DNA from: Cepaea nemoralis
Lineage: Eukaryota; Mollusca; Gastropoda; Stylommatophora; Helicidae
DNA: 64,000 nt
Assembly (NCBI GenBank): GCA_014155875.1
Contig: JACEFZ010021410.1
Location: 32,843 to 96,842 of the forward strand
Reading direction: 5' to 3'
Shown here: positions 21,985 to 33,327 of the stretch, one piece after another
Numbering within the stretch: the first letter of the stretch is position 1
Layout: the number at the start of each line of letters is the position of its first letter
Notes under the pieces: model-generated
Told to the model about the DNA's origin: nothing
Seen by the model: the letters and a program-made list of their open reading frames with translations, nothing else
Databases searched by the model: none
Program-made: the position numbers and the translations under genes

Positions 21985-22240
21985 CCGTAGAAAAAAAAAA
22001 AAATTATGTTCGTCGCGTGTGTAACCATTCATGCACCACCTGCCGTACCTCTTCATTGAACCGAACAGTTTTGAAACGTCCTACTCCACTCATTTACTTG
22101 CTGGACTGACAGGCATGCATTACTATACTGGACCTTCATTTGCCGATGAATTTCTATAGGTTTTACCCCTCCTCTGATAAACAAAACAGATAACCAACAC
22201 TGCTCCTCTTTGGTGCATGTCAAAAGTGAGGCAGCCATCT
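21985..22240 (-). mobile_element. Mariner/SETMAR-type transposase remnant with internal deletion
   Basis: From 22238 on the minus strand, a Met-Ala-Ala-Ser start leads into VKPIEIHRQMKVQY and LSVQQVNEWSRTFQN. This is the HTH_48-type DNA-binding domain of mariner-like transposases common in molluscs. Immediately after, in another frame, comes FNEEVRQVVHEWLHT, which belongs far downstream in such transposases. Most of the catalytic DDE region is therefore missing. An A/T homopolymer (about 21991-22003) lies in the residual C-terminal part. Terminal inverted repeats were not identified. Confidence 0.7.
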
Positions 22241-22559
22241 TTAACCTGTCCGTATGATGTCACCATTGTTGTCTCCACCGTTATGTCACGTGCTTAACAC
22301 TTTTGACATCCTTAACAACAATATTGACAGGTAAAAAGACAATGACATGGTTATTGTAGTTTCTATCACACTTTTAATGTTTTCATTTGCAGCCCCCTCG
22401 GATTAGTTTCATTTGTTTTTATTAGTTTTGTGTGTAAAAATTATGTTTCTAGGATTGCAGGAATTGTTACGATCTCTAACTGCCAAGGCGTATAGACTGA
22501 GCAAACGCTGCATTTTCAAAGTATTTTATGTAATAAGTCACTGTTTGCGAATGTCTCAA

Positions 22560-23005
22560 AGAAAGTACTGCAATATGTCATGAAACACTTTCTGCTGCAT
22601 AACAGCGAATCTTGGAATATGAAAGAACAATCTAGGAAGAACTAGTAGGTAGCAGAGATGTTGTTTCCGAGACAACTGTTGCGAATACCATTGACTGTCA
22701 GAATACTAACAAGGATTACCTAGAAGAGGCTAATGCAAGTAAAACATTTACAATTGTAAGGAAAAGACAAACATCATTCATTGATCATATTATGAAAAGA
22801 GAAACATTAGTAAACATCATGAAGACTAGAAATATCAGCGGTAGAAGAAGTAGAGATAATCAGAGAGAAATAATGCTGGATGGGGTGGGATGGAGGAATA
22901 TCATCTATAGAATTGATCCAGAACACCAAGGACCGAGATCTGTGGAGAGACATGATTCTTTACGTCACCTACCAAGGCACATGATGATCATGATGAAGGT
23001 TATCA
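22560..23005 (+). mobile_element. LINE-A 3' fragment
   Basis: Decayed C-terminal LINE-A region. SESWNMKEQ (about 22608) and MLFPRQLLRIP precede a 77-codon frame with IMKRETLVNIMKTRNI and MLDGVGWRN. The 3' end AAGGCACATGATGATCATGATG near 22975-22998 is the ATG tail shared by this family. Stops and shifts throughout. Confidence 0.7.
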
Positions 23006-23288
23006 AAGGAGCATTTAAAAAAAAGAGCTTCTGTTTTCACTTGTGTCCGAAAAACTAATCTTTGTTTTCTTTATTTATTTGATATTGTCTGAATCAACGA
23101 CCCGTGAAATAACAGAATCACATCTTACTGTGTATTTGTTGGTATTAACAGTGAGTACCGTAGCTATAGGTGTTTTATTTTCTTCTCTTGTGTCAATATT
23201 TTCTAGTCAATTCTTTATTATTTTTGTTTTGTTTTTGGTTTCTTGTTTTTGTAACTATTAACTTCCCAAGAGTATATCTGATTTACCG

Positions 23289-23336
23289 AACGACGACGAC
23301 GACGACGACGACGACGACAACAACAACAACAACAAG
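23289..23336. repeat. (ACG)n-(ACA)n microsatellite
   Basis: About ten ACG triplets followed by five CAA/ACA triplets. A short AT dinucleotide tract follows at 23363-23377. No gene. Confidence 0.95.
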
Positions 23337-23339
23337 TAT

Positions 23340-23460
23340 TATTCGTCTATTCACTTCATATGATATATATATATATAACTGCAGAACTCAAATGACAAGA
23401 TGCAGCTAAATATGCCAGGCAATAAATCGTGAAATATATTGTGTGTGGCTTCTGTGTGTA
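23340..23460 (+). repeat. Dispersed repeat R2, copy 1
   Basis: Matches 62757-62870 in the same orientation: CTATTCACTTCATATGAT, CTGCAG, GATGCAGC, AATAAATCGTG and TGTGGCTTCTGTGT occur in the same order and spacing. Nature unknown; it may be an end of a DNA transposon or an old retroposon. Confidence 0.65.
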
Positions 23461-23576
23461 AATTCACGAAGGGAATACATAAAATTACTATTTTCTACAA
23501 CTCCGAACCTGAAATTACCCGACTTTCATCTTTCATTCACGTTCAGATGTTATGCTTGTGAAAGTGCAATCACCAA

Positions 23577-23903
23577 CGGTAAGGCCACTGTGGAGGGCGG
23601 CGGCGCCATGGACCAGGCCGACATTCTGAATGCTCTACGAGAAGTAAGACTTTTGCGAGAACCAAGTGATGACTGTGAATCTACAAACATGGCCAGACTG
23701 CAAGAACAACAAATTAAAAGAGGGGTGGACAAACAAGAACACTACGCAGGAAGCCAAAGAAGATTAATAAACCAACACAGAACTGGTGTCGTTAGCCGCT
23801 ACACGCTGCGGGATTTGCTGAGGAGGGGATCCGAGCACTTATGGACTGAATGGTTCGATGTGCAATGAGGATGATCTGTCGACTAAGTAACTAACTACCT
23901 AAC

Positions 23904-23946
<43 letters not shown>

Positions 23947-23960
23947 CTAACTAACTAACT
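23577..23960 (+). mobile_element. CTAA-tailed retroposon with LINE-like C-terminal frame
   Basis: 384-bp insertion flanked by a perfect 15-bp duplication AAGTGCAATCACCAA (23562-23576 and 23961-23975). It ends in a CTAA tract (about 23893-23960). Within it 23611-23868 is open: MDQADILNALREVRLLRE, a Gln/Arg-rich stretch, then LLRRGSEHLWTEWFDVQ. The ending resembles the LINE C-terminus at 9671-9895. Probably a strongly 5'-truncated LINE of a family whose 3' tail (CTAA) is shared with R1. Confidence 0.8.
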
Positions 23961-23975
23961 AAGTGCAATCACCAA

Positions 23976-25379
23976 ATATCTACTCCAGTAGTAAAAAAGA
24001 ATCCTCCTTCCTGTGTTCTTTCTTGTTTCCTAGAAAACTAAATCCTGTCTAGCCACGTTTTCGACGGCAAAATTTGAGTTAGTACAATTTCTATAAGACA
24101 TACTCCAATGTTGTTGCTGTTGCTGTTCCCAATCCCAGATTCCGAAATTCTCGATATGCATTTGTTATTCACCTGCAGATATGTCGCTGGTGAAAGAGCA
24201 ATTGCCAAATATCGACTCCAGTAGCATGATGGAGTTCTCCATCCTGTGTTCCAGTATTGTGCTGTAGATTTTCTCAGTATGATGCAGGTCTTCGAGATGC
24301 CACTCCTTACGTATTGTTTTCTTTAAAGATACCGCCCCCTTCTGAAGCCCCTTACGGTGCCGTTGATTCGCAAGCCTCTCTGTATTATAGCACGGCACGG
24401 CCCTGCTGTGTGCCATAACCCCATAACCATATCATTTTGCAAATCGCTGAATGCTGGCGTTTGTGGCTTAGGTGTTAGAGACCGGTGTTTCACAATTCCC
24501 AGAGATACTTGGGCGAATGTTCGAAATATCAGCAGTCGATTTGAGCGCAGATTGTTCTGTAACTAGCAGGTCTGGAATATTGACTCCCGTGCATTAATTT
24601 CCTATATGCCGTATTGCGAACGTAGTCAATTAAGTTAGTGAAAGAGCCAAAGTACGATCTCGACACACATTATAGAAGAATTCTTCGAAATTTCGGGGAT
24701 ATTTCTCTTTTCCGCCTGCGCTGCCATATTGAGCTTACGTTTACCGGCTAAATCCTAGCTATATCAGCATCTGATGTATGAGTTTCGTCCTTCGTAGAAG
24801 CAATAATTTGACTAACAGCCAGAACCACATTACTAGGGGTAAAACTTAGATCACTTTAAATCCTTTTGTGCTTACAGCTGATATATATATCATTCTCCAT
24901 TCTTATGACTTTAACAAGAATCGGTATCGCAACCCTCAAGGAAGATGTATTTCCCACAACAGGCACTCTTCCGCGCCTTCTGGCCTGATCTACTGTCGGA
25001 TGTATGGTCGTTGGGACAACCCCAAAGAGAGAAAGGATACTAAGTTCCTCTTTCTCAATGTGATCCTGTCCGTTATAATTAATTTAGCTGTTACTGGCTC
25101 AGTCTTGAGACCATAAATAGAGTTTCGGAGAACCAAGGAATACCTCAAGGAAACCAATGAAAAGTTTTCTCTGAATACCCTAAATATCCTTTTGGTGGTT
25201 CCTTGCCTCTCCTCTACCAACAAAATAATTATTAATCTAGGGTTGTTAGTTAAAACAATTTTACTACGACAAGAGAATTCACAAAAGAAACAAAATAACC
25301 CTTATTTTTCATAATTTATTACACATAAATTGTGCCATTAATCAGAAATGTCATAAATCTATAACATTGAATTCATTAC
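23976..25379. other. Unassigned sequence with a local duplication
   Basis: No gene recognised. 24171-24265 is a diverged copy of the segment that the 23577-23960 element interrupts (shared blocks AAATATC-ACTCCAGTAG, TCC-TCCTGTGTTC). Remaining short frames have no motif. Confidence 0.5.
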
Positions 25380-25390
25380 AAAAACAAGAT

Positions 25391-25630
25391 TAGTTAGTTA
25401 GTTAGTTAATTAGTTAGTTAGTTAGTTAATTCGTTCGTTCGTTCGTTCGTTCGCTAGATCGCTCTTTAGTTAGTTAGTTAGTTAGTTATTTAGTTAGTTA
25501 GTTAATTAGTTAGTTACTTAGTTAGTTAGTTAGTTAGTTCGTTTGTTCGTTCGTTCGCTCGCTCGTTGGTTGGTTGGTTGGTTGGTTGGTTGGTTGGATA
25601 GTTAGTTAGTTAGTTAGTTAGTTAGTTTGT
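25391..25630. repeat. Compound tetranucleotide tract (TTAG/TTCG/TTGG)n
   Basis: The order is TTAG blocks, TTCG, a GATCGCTC break, TTAG again, TTCG/CTCG, TTGG (seven), then TTAG. It represents the grown 3' tail of R1 copy 2. It is not TTAGGG, so not telomeric. Confidence 0.92.
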
Positions 25631-26288
25631 TTAGTTAGTCGAGGTTCCAACTTCACGGCAACGGGTCGTCCCCATTGTGTTTCATTCCTGTGCCAGTGAA
25701 TATCACACAAAATGGTCAAAATTGTCCAATGTGAAAAGTTGAATAGACAGGAGTCTCGGTAATCCAACAACCCGCACAGATACACTGTGCATAATGCCGC
25801 TGCCAGAATGCCAACACAAAATTCATCCACGAATACAACAGTTCATCGTCGATGGACTCGGCAGTCACCAGAAAGACCTCATTGACCCGGGTTTTCTCAC
25901 ATGGCTCGGTCTCTTACTACAGGGCGACCCGCCGAAAATGTCGCACAAAGCACGAACTCCGCAGCTTCATCGTCGACTCCCAGGAGTCTCCCGAAAAATA
26001 CACCCGTGAACCAAAAGGGCAAAACAGTCAATTCAGCAACCACCGGTAGCCATTGTTCCGAACATGCAGGTCACTGTACAGGACAGATGTAAAAGCGTTC
26101 CACGCGAATTCCACAGCTCACGGTGTCGTCCACGCACTCACTCAGTAGCAGGGCGACGGAACCATGTACTACCAGTCCAACATGAGGAAAATGCGATTGT
26201 AAACCAGTAGCCACAAGCATAAACACGCCAAAAGCCCCAACGGTTCAATGCCTAGCAGCCATGCTGGCGACCGGAAGTTCATTTTAAA
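25391..26288 (-). mobile_element. Repeat family R1, copy 2, with expanded tail
   Basis: Inverted relative of 12089-12695, flanked by AAAAACAAGAT (25380-25390 and 26289-26299). On the minus strand the body runs from 26288 to about 25631 and then enters a ~240-bp tail. It contains an extra module (about 26030-25880, GTTCGTGCTTTGTGCG, GAGCCATGTGAGAAAACCCG) shared with the tRNA-SINE at 60066-60325. No protein recognised. CTAA-type tail expansion explains the tetranucleotide tract. Confidence 0.8.
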
Positions 26289-26495
26289 AAAAACAAGATA
26301 ATGTATATGTAATCTCTAACTATATCTAACTCCTGGCTGTGCCCACTAAGAAATCCAACGCCATCAGCGCTGTATCAGTCTTCAATAATAGTTATTGAGC
26401 CACTTCTTCTGGCCTAGGTCTACTCTGGGAATACAAAACTGTACACACTGATTGGTCCAACATGACGTTCTTGGATCTCTGCTGCAGTCAGTCAT

Positions 26496-27143
<648 letters not shown>

Positions 27144-27202
<59 letters not shown>

Positions 27203-27231
27203 TATATATATTGTGTGTGTGTGTGTGTGTG
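27144..27231. repeat. (TA)n-(GT)n microsatellite
   Basis: TA tract 27144-27211 passes directly into ten GT units 27212-27231. Confidence 0.97.
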
Positions 27232-28023
27232 ATATGGCTCGAGAGCCCTTTGTTGTTCCAGGATACGGTTTTCTATTTCGCTCAAGGGTTTCTCCACCTA
27301 GATAAATATAGACGAAGTTATCTAGGATACCTGTCCTCCATGGTAGAGACAATCTTCAAGAAGTTGCTTTGGACTAGTATTTGGCCTCACTATATCAGCT
27401 GCCTAACTCAGTCAAGCTGTTACATTCACAAAGTCAGGTCTGGATCTAGACCCAGCCACTACCTGAAATTTCATCATCAATCATCAGTCTAATGGTATCA
27501 TCAATATGACATTAGAAATAAAATGCTGTAAACTCCTAAGAACACAACAAGTGAAATAAATGAAAGGAATCTTGTTCCTAGAGAAAAATAAACATAGGAG
27601 AAAGATGGTCTTGGTGTTCTCAATTAGTTATCACCAACATAATTGTTTGCGTTCCATCCAATCTTCCATTATAAGGTTTTCAAGGTTTAGACTAGCAGAT
27701 GTGCAGTTTCATCTTCACCTATGCCTGTCAGCATGGTCTCCAGGCTGAGTAATACCTTGATTGATTTGAAATTTGACAACTATGTTCACCATCCTCTTCT
27801 GTACCTAATTATTTTCTCTACATCTGCTTCCATTAAAGGAAAAGGGCCTCATACATATAGGGGTTTTACATCATTCACCATGGGAATGGGTATTTGCTTA
27901 TAAACAATATAAGTGATCATGGTATCAATTCTTGTACAGTATTCAGGTGCATTCTTAATTAAATGCTTCAAGTGAAAAGTTATCTTCCCTACTCTTCTCA
28001 TGGATGTAAGATACTTCATCTCA

Positions 28024-28025
<2 letters not shown>
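27232..28025. other. Unassigned sequence
   Basis: No gene or repeat recognised; AT-rich with short broken frames. Confidence 0.4.
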
Positions 28026-28102
<77 letters not shown>

Positions 28103-28165
28103 ACGTCGTCGTCGTCGTCGTCGTTGTCGTCGTCGCCGTCATCATCATCATTATATCATTATCAT
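28026..28165. repeat. (ATC)n-(GTC)n compound microsatellite
   Basis: About 25 ATC triplets, then GTC/GCC triplets, then ATC again, fading into ATT/ATC-rich DNA to ~28200. Poly-His or poly-Met translations here are artefacts of the repeat. Confidence 0.95.
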
Positions 28166-28484
28166 AATCATCATTGTTATTACAATTATCATCCTCATTA
28201 TCAATACAATCATCAGGGCACTAGACCGTGTGTTGTAATATGAGTGATATGAAATACAAAGTGGGGTCTTGCTTAGTACACAAAACCAGATGATTGTAAC
28301 ATGAATGATATATAATACAAAGTGGTGCCATGCGTCAGAGTGCATTAAATTATTAATTAGTGTATGGGTTATGCCGAACGTGTTCTCATCTGATAGACAG
28401 GACATTACACACCAAAGTTGCCTTCTGTCATGAGATTGATTGCTAGCTTATACTCCTTCTTAGCATGTCACTTCTCTTCACTCA

Positions 28485-29230
28485 TTCACACTCATTCATC
28501 AGAAATCATTGCCATACTTCCATGTAAGATAGGTAATTATACTTATGTGATTTCCCAAAGATAACTTTAAATTTTAACACCACAAACATCACAATGAAAT
28601 CTCAATCATTCCACAATCATTGATTAGATACAATCATATCTGTATGGATGAAATTAAGCATATGTATGTGCATTACAGAGGATAAATTCACAGATTCACC
28701 AACAAGGACATTACAATGGAATCTCAATCATTCCACCATCATTCATTAGAAATTATTATATTTTCCTGGATGATAATTAGTCATACTGATGTGGTTCACA
28801 AATGATACATTCACATATGTTTAACAATAATGACATCACACATGAATCACCACAGGCATGCTCTCATCAATTACACAGAATTTTCATTCATCAGAAATCA
28901 TAATCATATTGGCATCTATGATACTTAGTCATCCTGATGAGATTTACACATGATAAATTCATATACGCAACACCAATGAATTCATAATGGGACCTCACTC
29001 AGTCCACAGTCATTCATCAGACATTATAATCATATTTGCATGTATGATAAGTTGGCATAGTTGTGTGATTTACAAATGATAAACTCATATATTCACCTCC
29101 ACTGAATTCATAATGGAACGTCACTCATTCAACCATCATTCATCAGACATCATAATTATGTTTGCATGAGTGATGACTAGGCATTATTATGTGCCTCACA
29201 AATGATAAATCCATATGATAATAACAATGA
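28485..29230. repeat. ~127-bp tandem repeat, 6 diverged units
   Basis: Units begin near 28492, 28617, 28739, 28883, 29010 and 29137, each starting TCATTCATCAGA-ATCAT-like and containing GATGAT/GTATGAT, ACAAATGATAAA-TCA and CATAATGGAA-TCACTCA blocks. Spacing is 122-144 bp. A preceding ~65-bp duplication (ATGATATGAAATACAAAGTGG type) is near 28240-28330. Satellite-like, no coding. Confidence 0.8.
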
Positions 29231-31694
29231 AAATAGAATTGATTCACTGTAACGAGCGTGGTTTGCATCTAACTGGGGTGAATGATCTGGCTAGGAATCT
29301 GATTAGACTAAAAAGATTAATTGGGTCAGAAAAGCCATTTGCAGATATGAGGTCAGGAGGGTAGATCACAACCGGCGACAAACTAGGGTAACCGGAGACT
29401 AAGTGTTGGGTAAAGGCACGTACGTATCACATATATTGTCCATAAATGGGAAAAGCCCCTAAACAGATGGTTAAGATATATCACAGTAGATGTCATTCGA
29501 AGTCACGTATGCATAGAAAGCAACGGAATAGATCAGTAATGTGAGATGGTTAGAACACGTTCGGGGTTAAGATGGAATCACTAATGAGATGCGTATACGT
29601 GATAGGAAAACCTAGAAACAAGGAAGATTCTAAATGTAATTTTCATTGGAACTTATTGTACCAAGCTACGTGGAGGGTCCAGATAACTATGACACAATGT
29701 TTCAAAACTATTCTTTCGCCCTGGCTGGGATAGGTGTTTGCTGCCAACCCTCCTCCGTTCCCCGGACTCACTGTCACTCTCTCTTTCGACCTCGGGGTCT
29801 ATGTCCTGCAGTGTATTTCTGGCTGACACAAACCTTACATGACGATCGTCCCAGTAACTATAATTATAATTTAATACCGTAGTAAAGGACAACACAGAAA
29901 ATCATCAAGACAGATGAACCTATAAAAGTCTTTAAAAACAAACTGAGGAGATAACTCTAGTCCAGACATGAAGCAAGAAAACTCTGAACATCATAGACCA
30001 CAGATCTCAATATTGTCCTGTTAGTTCACATCCACCTCACCGGACAAAGTTTCAGGTCTCTCCTTCCAGCGTAGGTTGTTCGAACAACAGCTTTCAGGTT
30101 TCCGTGGCCAACACGATATAGTCACTCATCTGGTCTGGGAAAATGCCATGGGATCACTTGGCACAATTTTGGTTGGGAAATAATATCATGAGAACAGTTT
30201 GTGTATGGGGAATGGGTCAGAGTCTTTCGCTGTCCCGGACAAGGATGGGAATTAGGCGTAGGTCCAACCAGAATCATAAGCAAACACTCGACCCTAAGTC
30301 GATGAGAAGACTTGAGTTGCGATATTGTCACTCGTTTAATTTTAGTCCTGATTCTCCATCATAGTTAGAAACATTCTACCTGGTATGGCCAATGACTGGA
30401 CCTGGCTTCATCAGTTGCATATAGCTTTAGGCATAGAAGCCCTGTCGAGACTTTCAACTCACTTTACGGTCAAAAGAAGGACCCTGTAGATGACAAAGAT
30501 TAGTGAGCGACCGGGCTGACTCATGCACCACAATCCTGAGGTCCAATTGGGCCTCAGTTAATAAATTGGTTATGCATTTTGGCTTACCGAATCAATTAGA
30601 TAAGTGGCCTGCTTGAATGGGTCTGACATGTCAGGTAGCCCCTGGATTGGCTACGTCCTGGCTTGAGTAGACCCCCATCTTGTAGACGTCCTGTCGGCTA
30701 CCCTATGCACCCTTTTGCATACAAGACTCACTCTCCACACTCATACCCTGCCTTTATTATTATTGGGCACATTCGTTTTCCGGCTTCTCTCTCCCTTGCA
30801 AACCATGCCTTTCTCACGACAAAGCTCTTGTGGTGTGGTGTGCTTAAGGATATGTGTTTCTCCCCCTTAACTAATATTATAGTAGTGAGGATGTATGGCA
30901 CTCAGTGTAGTTCCCCATCCCCAGCAAGAATAGGAAAGAAGATACTACTCCTTCGGGCTGCTGCTCTTGTCTGAGCTGCCACCGCAATGTACCGGCTCAA
31001 GAAATTAGATCGTAGATTGGTGGACCCCATCCCCACGTAGCGCTTCCCTCCTTCCGGCATACCGTAGCTATCCAATGATTATATTCTAAAGAAAGATGAC
31101 AGTATGCCCAGTTCAGGCCATAGAAGGAAAGATAGCAACAGCTCATCTGCCGCCAAGAACAAATGCAATCCTCTGGGGAGATATATTGTTCAGATTCACT
31201 CCCCGGCGATGCCAAGAACAAGACGCCTAGCTAGATTGGCCAACAGTCAACCAACTCTTCATATGTTATGACTGGCTTTTCGCCAATTCGTCTTCCCTGT
31301 CGAGACAAAATACATTTATAGGTCCAAGTCTGGCTGGACTACCCACAACCCAATTATTACCTTTCCAAACGCACCAGTAGTAGGCTGCACCTCTGTCTTA
31401 ATCTTTAAATTAAATAGACATGCTGCAACTACCAAACGGTAGGTGTTGGAACGGACATGAATTGCACCAGAACTTGCACTGGTGCTCATTTGGTGTAAGG
31501 GACCATATCGGGTTTTCCCCGAAGAAAAGATATATTTCTAATAATTCTATTACAAAGATCGTGTTGTTAACGTATCCCAGAGAACTATCTTCCATAGTGA
31601 TTGAACGGATAAGAGAACTGAGGGTTCCCGAAAGCTGTTTCCCCCTGTTTACCCAAACCCAAAGAAGGCCTCAGGACATGGGCCACTGGCGTTT
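29231..31694. other. Unassigned 2.4-kb sequence
   Basis: No gene I can support. Near 29545 GATGGTTAGAACACGTTCGGGG could be a trace of a LINE C-terminus (RWLEHVRG). Frames at 29646-29882, 30663-30974 and 31420-31758 lack recognisable motifs. Confidence 0.4.
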
Positions 31695-32242
31695 TGTCAC
31701 ACTGATAAGTGTGACCATGGGGTTAAAGGGCACTCCCTGGGAGGGCTGGAAAGAATGAATAAATACGCATGTCTGGAAAATGAGAGGAAGTTGAGTTTTT
31801 AGCCAGACAGTGGAGGTCTGAGCTCGGAGTATTGAGATCTTGGGCTGAGATGTGTGAGACACCAGCCAAGCTAGTGAGGATATAGTGGAGTTGTGAGCCA
31901 GAGAGTGAGGTGTGGCCTAGAAGGGTTGAGTTTGAGTTACGTCAGGGGACTTAACGGACATTTCGATTAGAGTGCGCCTTAGGATGAGTAGATAACTGCT
32001 GCCAAACACTATCAGCAATTGCGTGTGTTCATGTATCTATACTGAGACTGTGACTGGAAATTTTATTATGTGTGTTTCATCATATACCTGTGTCAGTCAA
32101 TAAAGAGTGTGCGCGACACATTGTGTTTTTCCAGTTACTATAGCTGTGCAGAAAGAAATCTGCAGAGTATTCATACAGATATACCACTAGATAACCACGG
32201 CCACTTCTATCTGTCACTGTAGTCATAATCAACCTTGTGACA
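31695..32242 (+). repeat. LTR of an older, separate retrotransposon (LTR-0)
   Basis: 548-bp unit with inverted ends TGTCACA...TGTGACA. The first 21 nt form a hairpin (GTCACAC-TGATA-AGTGTGAC). A poly(A) signal AATAAA is at 32099-32104, about 140 bp before the 3' end. There is no target duplication at its two ends, so it is probably a 5' LTR followed by a leader rather than a solo LTR. No second copy found in the window. Confidence 0.6.
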
Positions 32243-32719
32243 GAGAATTATCTGGGATCACGTCCGGTCACAGAACCCGATGCAGTAGATTAACTGGAGG
32301 CTCATCGCTGGAAATCCGAGACGACAGAACAGTCAAACAGAAGCACAACCACCAGAGTGATAGTTGAACGTAGAAGATAATCTGGTGGCCTCGTCCAATT
32401 TACAGAATCTGGGACAGTCAGAGAAGATTAACTGGAAGTCGTCACCTATGAACTGGATGTGCCAGCACAGTGAAACAACGGCAAGAATATTCATCAACAA
32501 ACTGAGAGGCCAGAGCAGGTTGAAATACGCAACTGAACAGTTTGTTTTCCTAAGTTCAGCCGCGGATTAGCCAGCAGACGACTCGTTTCAAACGTGTAAG
32601 AGTCGTATGCAAATTCGCCAGGGGAGAGTAGATCTATGGTAGAGTGGCACGCAAGTAACAAGAGTTAGGTCGCTGGAGAATACAGCGTCAAGTTACAGAC
32701 TGTCGCACGAAAAGGTATT
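32243..32719 (+). other. LTR-0 leader with reiterated primer-site-like repeats
   Basis: Four imperfect units beginning near 32248, 32290, 32377 and 32428, each with ATTA(A/T)CTGG followed by a GTC/TCG-rich stretch and ending in CAG. The first lies 5 nt after the LTR, where a primer-binding site belongs. The leader is interrupted by LTR-2 at 32720. The sequence beyond LTR-2 (41579-42711) may be its continuation. Confidence 0.5.
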
Positions 32720-33327
32720 TGTCAGCGACTTGTTCGCTACAGAGTTCTCAGGACTCCCCTACTTTTGCACCGCACGAAATAACAACTCGTGACATTTGCA
32801 AAAGGAATGCAATTTATTTAGAGCTGACAATTCAATGGCTCTGCGAGCGTTATGCTTCATCATCATTATACAACATGAATGCAATGAAGTGGTGAGAAAT
32901 GATGCTAGTAATCACAATCTAAATTTACAGCCTAATATTTGCCTATTGCCTAGAAACTATAGCATTTGTCAAGAACACGTCTACTCTCTACCGTCTCCAG
33001 TCGGGTCTGTTTTCACGCTACACATTGCGTGGACAAGCACGGACGCTGTCCCCTCCGTGCAGTAGCTAGTCTTGCGTGCATGGTGTCCCAAGCACGCTAG
33101 CTTGTGAGCTAGAGTAACCGGGCACTTCACGGTTACTCGTAAGGCCAAGCTTCCCAATGGCTTGGGGAAAGCCCTCGCTCACTTGTACGCATTGGCCCCT
33201 TGTCTGACACAAATGTGTCTCCTTGTGAGGCTATTTATAGTGCTGGTGTCTCTCCTGTCTGGTGTCTTCCTACTAGACTTGTATTAACTCTTCTCACCTC
33301 TCTAACGCCTTATTGGAGATCCTGACA
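32720..33327 (-). repeat. LTR-2 3' LTR
   Basis: Same length and ends as the 5' LTR. Observed substitutions fall near 32991, 33262-33266 and 33289. The TATA box equivalent is at 33231-33240. The polypurine tract lies immediately outside at 33328. Confidence 0.95.

Noticed and set aside
25391..25630. Interstitial telomere-like array
   Set aside because: The units are TTAG, TTCG and TTGG tetranucleotides and form the tail of repeat R1; no TTAGGG hexamers.
27849..28238. Poly-His / poly-Met frames
   Set aside because: Translation of the ATC/GAT microsatellite on either strand.
28485..29230. CRISPR array
   Set aside because: Repeats are long, diverged and head-to-tail with no spacers.
32796..33065. 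89-codon frame, repeated nearly identically at 41047-41316
   Set aside because: Both lie inside the LTR-2 LTRs on the antisense strand; repetition reflects the LTRs, not a gene family.
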